From: Pseudohongiella nitratireducens
GTDB lineage: Bacteria; Pseudomonadota; Gammaproteobacteria; Pseudomonadales; Pseudohongiellaceae
NCBI RefSeq assembly: GCF_001642735.1
Contig: NZ_LWHM01000021.1
Coordinates: forward strand, 170,135-234,134
Length of the DNA: 64,000 nucleotides
Direction: 5' to 3'
The notes beneath the pieces are model-generated. The model had not been told where the DNA came from. It searched no databases and saw only the letters and a list, made by a program, of their open reading frames with translations. This document shows positions 56,437-64,000 of this stretch, piece by piece; within the stretch, counting starts at the first letter, position 1; the number at the start of each line of letters is the position of its first letter. The position numbers and the translations under genes were made by a program.

Positions 56437-58023
56437 CTAGTCCAGCGAGTAATCATTCCATTCGCGCAGGAAGTCGTCAAAGGACAGTTTGTCCGCGGCT
56501 TCCGCCTTGCGCTGGTCTGCCAGTGACTGCTCGCTGGCCTGTTTGAAATCCTGCTGCCACTGCTCGTCACCATTGCTTTTGCCTCGGAGTGTGTCGAGTG
56601 TTTGGTTGGAGCGCTGTTTGGCAAATTCGCCGAATGACTGCTGCTTAGCTCGCATGTCGGCAAGAACTTGAGCCGAGGGAGTGAGTTCGGGATCGATAAC
56701 TTTTGCCAGCTGTGCTGTAACGGCTTGCTGGTGAAGGTCTGGCTGTTCAGCGGCGCTGTCCAGCAAAATTGCGCTGTCGTTAATCTGTTCCAGCAAATCC
56801 TCTGCCCATTCTTTCAGTGTTCTGGTTTTTGTCCCGTCTGCCAGTGTCAGGCCAGGTTCGCGGCCGCGGTTAACCGTCCTGGACAGGTTTCTTTCAATCT
56901 GCTGATGTTCATCCTGGTTACAAGCCGGGCTGTCTGCCAACAGACAGAACAATAAGAAACTATCCAGAAACTGTATCTGGGTGGCGTCAAGGCCAAGAGG
57001 CAGATAAGGATTTAAGTCCAGTGCACGCACTTCGATGTACTGTATGCCTTCGGCTTTCAGCAGTTGCAGGGGACGTCGTCCGTCGCTGCCAACCCGCTTG
57101 GGCCGGATGGTGGCATAGAACTCGTTTTCCAGCTGCAGTAAATTGCTGTTGATCTGCCGATATTCGCCTTTGGCCGCTCCCTGATCAATTTCCTGATAGG
57201 GCTGGTAAGGCGTCGACATGGCCTGGTAAAGGCTGTCGATATAATTATCCAGATCGTTGTAGCAGACAAATATGGATCCTTGCGCGTCGCTACGATACCC
57301 CAGGTCACCCATGCGTAAACAGGTTGCATAAGGCAGATAAAGGGTGCGCGTATCAAATGCTTCCAGTTGATGAGGGCGGCCACGTGTAAAACAGCTGCAT
57401 ACAGCCGGTGAAGCGCCAAAAAGGTAAACCAGCAGCCAGGAATAGCGGTGAAAATTCCGGATCAGGTGCAGGTATTTGTGGGTGCGGAAATCCTGCAGAG
57501 AGTTAAAACCTTGACTCTCTTCATACATTTCCTGCCAAAACGTATCAGGCATGGAAAAGTTGTAATGTATGCCGGAGATGGTCTGCATAAGACGACCGTA
57601 GCGATGCCCCAGCCCTTCGCGGTAGAGGGTTTTCAGGCGCCCCATATTGGAAGTGCCATATTGTGCCAGCGGAATCTCGGATTCGCTTTCCAGCAGACAG
57701 GGCATACTGGCAACCCATAGTCTTTCACCCTCCGGCAAGTGGTCATACACATAATTGTGCAAAGACTGCAGGAAGCTGAGAGACTCATCAATATCATTGG
57801 AAACCGGGGTAATCAGTTCCAGCAAGGCTTCCGAATAATCCGTAGTAATGTACGGGTGGGTCAGCGCAGAGCCCAGTGCTTGCGGATGCGGCAATTGAGA
57901 AAGGCGACCGTTGGCGCTAACACGGAGGCTTTCTTTTTCAATACCGCGCTGGATAAGGGCCCATTGTTTGGGGAAGGCTGAAAGCGAAAAGCGCTCCAGC
58001 GCTGATTTCAATGTATCGGACAA
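56437..58023 (-). CDS. gshA: Glutamate-cysteine ligase
   Basis: 528 residues from the TTG at 58023, which has AGAGG seven bases away; the frame stays open further upstream, but the family begins at this point and the length then matches Pseudomonas. Motifs: RGIEKESLRV, HPYITTDYSEALLELITP, SGIHYNFSMPD, and EVRALDLNPYLPLGLD. It makes gamma-glutamylcysteine, the first step to glutathione. It lies 178 bases downstream of hslR. Confidence 0.96.
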   Translation of the reverse strand: MSDTLKSALERFSLSAFPKQWALIQRGIEKESLRVSANGRLSQLPHPQALGSALTHPYITTDYSEALLELITPVSNDIDESLSFLQSLHNYVYDHLPEGERLWVASMPCLLESESEIPLAQYGTSNMGRLKTLYREGLGHRYGRLMQTISGIHYNFSMPDTFWQEMYEESQGFNSLQDFRTHKYLHLIRNFHRYSWLLVYLFGASPAVCSCFTRGRPHQLEAFDTRTLYLPYATCLRMGDLGYRSDAQGSIFVCYNDLDNYIDSLYQAMSTPYQPYQEIDQGAAKGEYRQINSNLLQLENEFYATIRPKRVGSDGRRPLQLLKAEGIQYIEVRALDLNPYLPLGLDATQIQFLDSFLLFCLLADSPACNQDEHQQIERNLSRTVNRGREPGLTLADGTKTRTLKEWAEDLLEQINDSAILLDSAAEQPDLHQQAVTAQLAKVIDPELTPSAQVLADMRAKQQSFGEFAKQRSNQTLDTLRGKSNGDEQWQQDFKQASEQSLADQRKAEAADKLSFDDFLREWNDYSLD

Positions 58024-58201
58024 AATATTGCCTCTGTAAACGGCATAGCGGCTGTTTGTTTGACTCTTGCAATGAGGTAAGAGCCCCGCACCTTCTGCTA
58101 CAAAGCTGGGTTGCCAGGCATTATGCCAAAGTTTGTGGCAACTGAATACCAAACTCTGACAGCTGTCTGGCTACTGTGACAGGAGCAGGGTTTGTCACGG
58201 G

Positions 58202-58621
58202 TCAAAGTAATTTACCTTTCATGGCCTGACGCTGCCGACGCTCTTTTTTGTTGGGCTTTTCGTGCAGGGAATGCAGTACATTAGCTTTGCGCTGCTCGGT
58301 GCGTTCATTCCTGGTCTGAATACTTTCGGCTGTTTCCTCATAGAGCTGGCTTGCTATATCGGCCGACCGACGCTGCTCCGATAATGCCAGGACCACGACT
58401 GTTTTATCATCCCAGCCTTGCCTGGCGGTTACCCGATTACCTGTGGTGATTTCTTTGCTGGGTTTGGCTTTTTGCCCATCAACCGACACCTTGCCGCCAT
58501 CTATCGCGGCTTTTGCCAGTGCGCGGGTTTTGTAAAACCGTGCTGCCCACAACCATTTATCCAATCGGACTTTGGTCATCGAGGCCTGTTCGGTTTTCTG
58601 ACTGTTTTGCTTTTTGGTCAT
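58202..58621 (-). CDS. hslR: Heat shock protein 15, S4-domain RNA-binding protein
   Basis: 139 residues. VRLDKWLWAARFYKTRALAKAAIDGGKVSVDGQKAKPSKEI is the S4 domain of Hsp15, followed by a basic tail (RRQRQAMKGKLL). Hsp15 binds free 50S subunits carrying a nascent chain and helps recycle them. A second ATG 14 codons in is possible. It follows yrfG by 14 bases, the same order as in E. coli. Confidence 0.94.
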   Translation of the reverse strand: MTKKQNSQKTEQASMTKVRLDKWLWAARFYKTRALAKAAIDGGKVSVDGQKAKPSKEITTGNRVTARQGWDDKTVVVLALSEQRRSADIASQLYEETAESIQTRNERTEQRKANVLHSLHEKPNKKERRQRQAMKGKLL

Positions 58622-58635
58622 CGCTGAAATTCTGT

Positions 58636-59295
58636 CTAAGTCGTCGACGTTAGTAATTGAGAGAAATTCTCAACCTGTCGGTATTTACCTGGCGCAAGCG
58701 CGGGGCGCTGACTGTCAGGCTGCGTAATTGCCAGCAGGTGCCGAATACCGGACTGTTCTGCGCACGCCAGAACGGACAGGTTGTCATCAATCAGCAGGGT
58801 ACGTTCTGGCTGATAAGGTGAGCGCCCGTGCAGGGCTTCCCAGAAACCGTCATTTTCCTTCGCTTTGCCCAGTTCATGGGAGCTGATTATGAAATCAAGG
58901 TGCTGATCCAGTTGGGTACGCTCCATCTTCAGGGTCAGGCTGCCAGGGTGCGCATTAGTTACCAGAACTCGTTGAATGCCTTGCTGTTTAAGCGTTGTCA
59001 GCAATGGTATGACGTTAGGGCGCATGCTGATTTTGTCCGCTACAGAATCTTTCAGTTCCTGGATGTTCAGTTGCAGTTGCTGCGTCCAGTAATCAATACA
59101 ATACCAGTTCAGGGTGCCGTGGATGGAATTGTAGTGTTGCTGCAGCTGTTGCCAGGCCTGATCCAGGTTCATACCGTTCTGTTCTCCCCAGGTTTTTGGT
59201 ACCAGGGTCTCCCAGAAGAAGTTATCAAAATGCAGGTCGAGCAACGTACCGTCCATATCGAACAGCACTGTATCAATCTCTTGCCAGTCAATCAT
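58636..59295 (-). CDS. yrfG: HAD-family GMP/IMP nucleotidase YrfG
   Basis: 219 residues. The HAD motifs are DTVLFDMDGTLLDL (nucleophile Asp in FDMDGT), VLVTNAHP, Lys in LGKAKENDGFW and LLIDDNLSVLACAEQ. NFFWETLVPKTWGEQNGM is specific to YrfG-type enzymes, which remove phosphate from purine mononucleotides. It starts the yrfG-hslR unit. Confidence 0.92.
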   Translation of the reverse strand: MIDWQEIDTVLFDMDGTLLDLHFDNFFWETLVPKTWGEQNGMNLDQAWQQLQQHYNSIHGTLNWYCIDYWTQQLQLNIQELKDSVADKISMRPNVIPLLTTLKQQGIQRVLVTNAHPGSLTLKMERTQLDQHLDFIISSHELGKAKENDGFWEALHGRSPYQPERTLLIDDNLSVLACAEQSGIRHLLAITQPDSQRPALAPGKYRQVENFSQLLTSTT

Positions 59296-59399
59296 GCCTG
59301 ATTTGGTCCCAGTGTTTTAATAGCAAAAAGCGGACATTGAACTTATCATGTTCATGATAGAGACAGACGCGATCTCTGTATAGTTGATCGGAGCCTAAA

Positions 59400-62300
59400 T
59401 TGCACGACCGAAAAGCCTTTTACAACCGTAGTTTCCGGGCAGCCTGTGTGCTGCTGTGTTTTGCTTTATTAGTCACTCTGGCAGTGCCGATACTGTTTGT
59501 ATCGGGTGCAGCTGGTGGGGCATTGCTGGGGGTTGAGGAAACAGCTCACGGCATTTTGGACCTGGTTGGCATTGTCATAACGGCCATGATTGCCATTCTG
59601 GTCTGGCATACGCTGACGGGTCGCCGCGATGCCAGGCTGTTGATAATGGGCAGTTTTTTTGCGGTGATAGCAGTTCTGGATATGGGGCACCTGCTTTCCC
59701 ATGCCGGCCTGCTTGGTGTGACAGCCGATACGGCTGAACAACAGGCTGAGAATTTCTGGTTTTTGTCCCGTTTTTGTACCGGTTTTGCCTTGCTTGGCAG
59801 CGCTCTTATGCCGACACGCGCGCCGCTTGGATCTGGTGTGAAAATGTTGATCTGGGGTGGCGCACTGGTTTTCCTGTCAGTGGTCTTTCTGCTGTTGGTT
59901 GGCTCTGATATCGCGTTGTTGCCTTTACTGCGATTTGAGCCGGTCTGGCTTCCTTTCCCTTTTGATTTAAGCCACTTAATCCTGCCTGCTTTATTGTTCA
60001 GCGCCTGGCGCTGGTTCCAAAAGGCGCGCAAGGATGAGCGGATAGACCTTCTTCATCTGTTCGTGGCAGCCGCTTTGCTGGCAATGAGTGAAGTCTATTA
60101 CGGGACACCACAAGGTCACGTGGCATCAGGATTGCTGGGGGAAGTTTATGAACTTATCGGGTTTGCATTTATTTATCAGGCATTGGTGGCCACCGGTATT
60201 AAAGCGCCATACTTGCAGCTGGATCAGCTAACCAAAAGATTGCAGGCGATTATTGATGCTATACCGGACATGATTTTCGAGGTGAATCGAGCCGGTGATA
60301 TTCTGTCCTATTACTCAGATCACGCGCGCTCCAAGTTAATGATGCCACCTGCTGCTTTTCTTGGAAAGCGGTATCAGGATATCTTACCGCCTGCTGTTTC
60401 TGACGTAGTGGCGTTGGCTATTCAGGATATTTTCCAAAACGGTTATACGACGGGTCGCAGCTATCAACTTAGCATTGACGGTAAAGAGAAATTCTTCGAA
60501 TTAAGTGGCAGCCTGCTTTCCGGGGCGCATCGTGAAGAGCGTTGTCTGGTTTTGTCCCGGGATATCACTTCGGCAGCTATGGCCAGGCGGGAGTTGGCCC
60601 GCAGCCAGCGTGTTCTTCGTGCAGCGCTTGATTATATGCCTTCCGGTGTGGCGATCAGCCGGGAGGTTGATGGCCTGGAATTTGAATACATGAACGAGAA
60701 TTTTGCCCGGTTTTTCCGAACCAGCCGGGCATCTTTGATGGATAAAAGTGACTTCTGGGGAGTGGTTTTTGATGACCCGGAAACACGGGAGTGCATGCGG
60801 AATATGGTCCAGGCCGGCATGGATAGTGGTGATGTCAGCAATATGGTCTGGGAAAATGTACCCATCAGCCGTCAGGGAGAAGCGACCTGGTTTGTCACTG
60901 CCCAGAAAGTACCTGTGCCGGAAGAAGGGCTTTACATTACCCTGGTCGATGATGTGACCAAACAACTGGAGCGTGATGAGGAGCTGCGTATCGCAGCGTC
61001 AGCATTTTCAACCCAGGAAGGTATGGTGATTACCGATGCCAATCAGCACATTTTGCGCGTCAATGCTTCGTTTGAAGCGACAACCGGATTTAAGCAAGCA
61101 GAGCTGCAAGGCAAGACCCCGGCCGTGTTTGCTTCCAGTGAGCATGATGAGGCTTTCTTCAAAGTGATGTGGGAACGCATTAAGGAGCAAGGCAGCTGGC
61201 AGGGAGAAATCTGGAATCGTCGCAAGAATGGAGAGGTCTATCCGCAATCGGTCACTATTTCAGCGGTTAAGAATGAGGAAGGGGGGATTACTCACTATGT
61301 TGCTGGCTATATTGATATCAGTGACATAAAACAGGCTCAGGAACGCATAAGCCTGCTTTCCTATTATGACACATTGACCAGTCTCCCTAACCGGGACCGC
61401 ATGTATGCTTATCTGAATGATCTGCAATTGGCCCTGGATCAGCATACGGTTTCTGCCGCACTGATTATGATCGATCTGGATCATTTCAAGACCATTAATG
61501 ACACCATGGGCCATGCCAGTGGCGATGAGTTATTGCTGCAGGTGACCGAGCGGGTATCCCCTCTGGTTGTTGGTCAGGGCAAACTGTTTCGCTACGGAGG
61601 AGATGAGTTCATTGCTGTGTTGACCAAACTTGATGCAGATCGAGAGGCGGCAGGCAGTCAGGTGCAAGTCATGACAGACAGGATTCTGGAAGCGGTCTCT
61701 GTTAATTATCAGATCAAGGGGCAGTCATATTATTCCTCCTGCAGTCTGGGAGTGACTGTGTTTAATAGCGAGACTGACACCGACTCTCATGAATTATTAA
61801 AGCATGTCGAGATTGCACTGTATCAGGCTAAAAATTCAGGCCGGAATACGGCGAGTTTCTTTGATCCGTCTTTGCAGTCCGCCGTTGATGAGCGGGCGAA
61901 AATGGTGTCAGAAATGCGTTCTGCTCTTGAGGCGAAGGAGTTTGAACTTTATTACCAGACCCAGCACGATATTAAAGGGGAAGTTGTAGGGGCAGAGGCA
62001 CTGGTGAGGTGGATGCACAAGGACAAAGGTCTGATTCCGCCAGCGGACTTCATCTCCCTGGCAGAAGAGTCTGGCCTGATGGTTGAGCTGGGGGACCAGG
62101 TTGTGCAGATGGGACTCTCTCAGCTTAAAACCTGGCAATCGCAGCCTGGGTTAAATCACCTTAAGTTGAGCATAAATTTATGCGTTGAGCAGTTCTACCA
62201 TGATGGCTTTGTAGAAAATCTCGAAAAAAGCATTTCAGAACAGCAAATTGATGCCACCCGGCTGATGCTGGAGTTCACCGAGACCACGCTGATATATGAT

Positions 62301-62660
62301 CTGGAAGTCGCCAGGCGTAATATTTTGCTGCTGAACAAGCTTGGTGTTCGTTTCGCTATTGATGACTTCGGGACCGGCTATTCTTCACTGAACTATCTTA
62401 GTGAGCTGCCGCTGGATCAGTTAAAGATTGACCAGTCGTTTGTGCGTCAGCTCAACGACAGCCAGAAAGATGCCGCAATCGTCAGGGCGATTATCGATAT
62501 GGCGCACACACTTGGGCTGGAGGTGATGGCCGAAGGGGTGGAAACGGTAGCGCAGCGGGATTACCTGAATTCTCAGGGATGTACACTGTACCAGGGCTTT
62601 CTTTTCAGTCGTCCCGCGCCGGTGCAACTGCTGGAGCTGCATCGACGCGGGGTCATGTAG
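59400..62660 (+). CDS. Membrane GGDEF-EAL protein with PAS domains
   Basis: 1086 residues with a TTG start after CGGAG. Residues 10-270 hold about eight membrane segments in a MASE3-like sensor. Three PAS-like domains follow (about 275-390, 395-520, 525-645). The GGDEF motif is intact (733-737) with no upstream RxxD inhibitory site. The EAL domain begins with Glu866-Ala-Leu and keeps LEFTET, IDDFGTGYSSL, LKIDQSF and AEGVET. Both cyclic-di-GMP synthesis and breakdown look possible; one often dominates. It may tune the motile-sessile switch. Confidence 0.94.
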   Translation: MHDRKAFYNRSFRAACVLLCFALLVTLAVPILFVSGAAGGALLGVEETAHGILDLVGIVITAMIAILVWHTLTGRRDARLLIMGSFFAVIAVLDMGHLLSHAGLLGVTADTAEQQAENFWFLSRFCTGFALLGSALMPTRAPLGSGVKMLIWGGALVFLSVVFLLLVGSDIALLPLLRFEPVWLPFPFDLSHLILPALLFSAWRWFQKARKDERIDLLHLFVAAALLAMSEVYYGTPQGHVASGLLGEVYELIGFAFIYQALVATGIKAPYLQLDQLTKRLQAIIDAIPDMIFEVNRAGDILSYYSDHARSKLMMPPAAFLGKRYQDILPPAVSDVVALAIQDIFQNGYTTGRSYQLSIDGKEKFFELSGSLLSGAHREERCLVLSRDITSAAMARRELARSQRVLRAALDYMPSGVAISREVDGLEFEYMNENFARFFRTSRASLMDKSDFWGVVFDDPETRECMRNMVQAGMDSGDVSNMVWENVPISRQGEATWFVTAQKVPVPEEGLYITLVDDVTKQLERDEELRIAASAFSTQEGMVITDANQHILRVNASFEATTGFKQAELQGKTPAVFASSEHDEAFFKVMWERIKEQGSWQGEIWNRRKNGEVYPQSVTISAVKNEEGGITHYVAGYIDISDIKQAQERISLLSYYDTLTSLPNRDRMYAYLNDLQLALDQHTVSAALIMIDLDHFKTINDTMGHASGDELLLQVTERVSPLVVGQGKLFRYGGDEFIAVLTKLDADREAAGSQVQVMTDRILEAVSVNYQIKGQSYYSSCSLGVTVFNSETDTDSHELLKHVEIALYQAKNSGRNTASFFDPSLQSAVDERAKMVSEMRSALEAKEFELYYQTQHDIKGEVVGAEALVRWMHKDKGLIPPADFISLAEESGLMVELGDQVVQMGLSQLKTWQSQPGLNHLKLSINLCVEQFYHDGFVENLEKSISEQQIDATRLMLEFTETTLIYDLEVARRNILLLNKLGVRFAIDDFGTGYSSLNYLSELPLDQLKIDQSFVRQLNDSQKDAAIVRAIIDMAHTLGLEVMAEGVETVAQRDYLNSQGCTLYQGFLFSRPAPVQLLELHRRGVM

Positions 62661-62671
62661 CAGGCCGGTGT

Positions 62672-63103
62672 TTATTCTACCGTTACTGTAATTTTTTCTG
62701 AAACCACAGGTGGGTTGTGAGGGATATGCAAGTGGTCACCAAGTATGAGTTGCAAGGTATGCTCACCTGGCTCCAGCGATAATTCCACCTGAGTCTGTCC
62801 TTTGCCAAAATGCATGACATCGCCGCCCAGAGGCTGGTTCATGGCTGGCATGCCATCTTTGTCGATTAACAGGTGATGGTGTCCTGTTTCAGGCATTTCG
62901 ATGCCAGCAGGCGCTACGCCCATTTCATTCAAGCCAAATACCACGGTGAATGTCTGATCAACCGTATCACCATCTTGCGGTGACACGATATACACGGCTG
63001 CGTTTTCTGTTGATTCACTCTGTTGGGCATGCAGCGTCGTTGCCAGTGGTAATGAGGCAAATACTAAACCTGCAGCGATAGCTGTCTGGCGTAACATCTT
63101 CAT
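62672..63103 (-). CDS. DUF4399 exported protein
   Basis: 143 residues. A signal peptide ends near residue 27 (TLHAQQS). The mature domain has AAVYIVSPQDGDTV, FGLNEMGVAPAG, TGHHHLLID and HTLQLILGDHLHIPHNPPVVSE, the marks of DUF4399. The His clusters suggest metal binding in the periplasm, possibly copper, but this is not shown for the family to my knowledge. It ends 11 bases from the convergent GGDEF-EAL gene. Confidence 0.88.
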   Translation of the reverse strand: MKMLRQTAIAAGLVFASLPLATTLHAQQSESTENAAVYIVSPQDGDTVDQTFTVVFGLNEMGVAPAGIEMPETGHHHLLIDKDGMPAMNQPLGGDVMHFGKGQTQVELSLEPGEHTLQLILGDHLHIPHNPPVVSEKITVTVE

Positions 63104-63450
63104 CTTTCAAACTCCTGAAATGCTTAATGTTGGGAAGTTCGTTAATAATTTGCATGGTTATCATGCAGGTCGACAAGGGGTTTGTCGACCCTAAACGTTG
63201 TTCTGTCGCACAAGATGTTACAGGTTGCAATAAATTGTGTAACGATCGCTCGATCAGCATTGCAGCTGATGTCGGTCAAGAGCGGTTCATGTCGCTCGTG
63301 ATTCCACGTAGTAGCTTTATCAGTGGTGTTGTTCTGACCAGTCTTTGTTGCTTATTCCAGATAAATCAAAGGGATAGGGGCAATGACAAATGCAGCAATA
63401 TTGCTAAACAATAAAAATCATATAAAACAAAGCTATAGGAGCGTGAGACA
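63104..63450. other. Intergenic region with 9-bp inverted repeat
   Basis: No convincing gene. A perfect repeat GGTCGACAA / TTGTCGACC with a 5-base spacer lies at 63168-63190, about 65 bases upstream of the DUF4399 start, preceded by a smaller one (GCATG-GTTAT-CATGC, 63152-63166). These could be operator sites. An A/T-rich stretch at 63400-63435 is a possible promoter for the next small frame. Confidence 0.4.
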
Positions 63451-63534
63451 ATGCGAAATGTCTATCTAGGCAAGCGTAAGTCTTTGGCATTGGCAGTAAG
63501 AGTTATAACTGAATCTGGTGTTCAGAGAGGTTGA
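63451..63534 (+). pseudogene. 5' remnant of an exported-protein gene cut by an IS element
   Basis: An ATG with a TAGGAG site upstream opens a 27-codon frame beginning MRNVYLGKRKSLALAV, a charged start running into a hydrophobic core as in signal peptides of outer-membrane receptors or secreted proteins. The frame then changes character and stops at 63534, close to where an IS256-type element begins. The rest of the gene would lie beyond the element, outside the window. The true junction cannot be fixed without the other end. Confidence 0.35.
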
Positions 63535-64000
63535 AAAGAAGCGACGTATCTGGTTGATTTGTTGTCGCCAAACAAGTCAATCAACACGAGGAATACGCCG
63601 CTATGGACAAGAGTAACGTTGTTGGGTTTGCAGGTCGAGAGAAGAATGCCGATCCGTTGACACAATTACTTCGTCAAGGTGCCCGAGATTTGATTCAACA
63701 GGCCGTAGAAGCCGAGTTGTCAGAGTATTTACAACAATTCACAGAACGACGACTGGAAGATGGCCGTGCCGCAGTTGTGCGCAATGGCTACCAGCCGGAG
63801 CGCGACATTCAGACGGGGATCGGGCCTGTGACCGTCAAGGTGCCGAAGATTCGCGCCAAAGATGGTAAACCGGTCACCTTTCGCTCAGCGCTGGTACCGC
63901 CGTATGTGCGCAAGACGCGTTCGCTGGAGGCTGCTCTGCCGTGGCTGTATCTGAAAGGCGTCTCGACGGGCGAGATGGACAATGCATTGCAAGTGCTGGT
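63500..64000 (+). mobile_element. IS256-family insertion sequence, left part
   Basis: The left end is placed roughly 70-110 bases before the transposase ATG by analogy with the family. I could not identify the terminal inverted repeat with certainty because the right end is outside the window. The element runs off the window edge. Confidence 0.6.
63603..64000 (+). CDS. IS256-family transposase, N-terminal part
   Basis: 132 codons are visible from the ATG at 63603; the frame is open at the window end. The text DPLTQLLRQGARDLIQQAVEAELSEYL, RNGYQPERDIQTGIGPVTVKVPKIR and LPWLYLKGVSTGEM is typical of the DNA-binding N-terminus of mutator-type (IS256) transposases. The DDE catalytic core lies downstream. 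Nothing suggests inactivation in the visible part. Confidence 0.92.
   Translation, partial: MDKSNVVGFAGREKNADPLTQLLRQGARDLIQQAVEAELSEYLQQFTERRLEDGRAAVVRNGYQPERDIQTGIGPVTVKVPKIRAKDGKPVTFRSALVPPYVRKTRSLEAALPWLYLKGVSTGEMDNALQVL

Noticed and set aside
63127..63414. 95-codon frame upstream of the IS element
   Set aside because: No ribosome site, low-quality composition, and it runs through the inverted repeats; more likely non-coding.

Overview
The window is chromosomal DNA of a gammaproteobacterium, probably from the Pseudomonadales or a related marine order. The evidence is gene order: ruvX-algH-tonB3-gshB facing a pilG-like gene, lptM-lysA-dapF-DUF484, argH facing hemC-hemD-hemX-hemY, and trxA-rho-ubiD with hemB nearby all match blocks known from Pseudomonas. 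Several of these blocks have been edited. I see no tRNA, rRNA or CRISPR array.

Layout. 1-2.8 kb: the 3' end of epmA, a small zinc-ribbon membrane protein, a serine hydrolase and yggS. 2.8-6.5 kb: an island in the normally direct yggS/pilT junction, with an anti-sigma factor, an ECF sigma factor, a subtilisin-like protease and two small exported proteins. Two near-identical ECF-type promoter motifs link the sigma operon to one of the exported proteins. 6.6-13.7 kb: pilT, a bacterial voltage-gated sodium channel, the glycine cleavage operon (gcvT-gcvH-gcvP) and lepB. 13.9-19.1 kb: the long helicase lhr and a fumarylacetoacetase-family hydrolase. 19.2-22.1 kb: the gshB-tonB3-algH-ruvX operon. 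22.3-25 kb: where pilG and the rest of the Pil-Chp chemosensory cluster would be expected there are two coupled genes with degenerate receiver domains. 25-32.6 kb: a glycan region with two GT2 enzymes, a PhyH-type dioxygenase and a 1396-residue multi-domain glycosyltransferase. The last two are attached to the end of the lptM-lysA-dapF-DUF484 operon, where xerC usually sits.

35.8-44.1 kb: a three-gene unit ending in a clear terminator. It encodes a LuxR-type response regulator, a 1894-residue fusion (GMC oxidoreductase, PhaC-like Cys-nucleophile alpha/beta hydrolase, PhoD-like phosphatase) and a hybrid histidine kinase. I consider this unit and the degenerate PilG/PilH-like pair the best candidates for undescribed systems. 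44.3-53.7 kb: housekeeping genes argH, hemCDX, a hemY reduced to its membrane part, ubiD, rho, trxA and hemB. 53.8-62.7 kb: an orphan FliL-like protein, a YbdG-type mechanosensitive channel, dsbB, gshA, hslR, yrfG and a large GGDEF-EAL protein. 62.7-64 kb: a DUF4399 protein, the likely start of an exported-protein gene, and an IS256-family element running off the window end.

Together the genes cover translation-factor modification (epmA), one-carbon, glutathione, heme, ubiquinone, lysine and arginine metabolism, type IV pilus retraction, envelope stress and disulfide formation, with accessory insertions at conserved junctions. All calls come from reading motifs and gene order; no database search was run.
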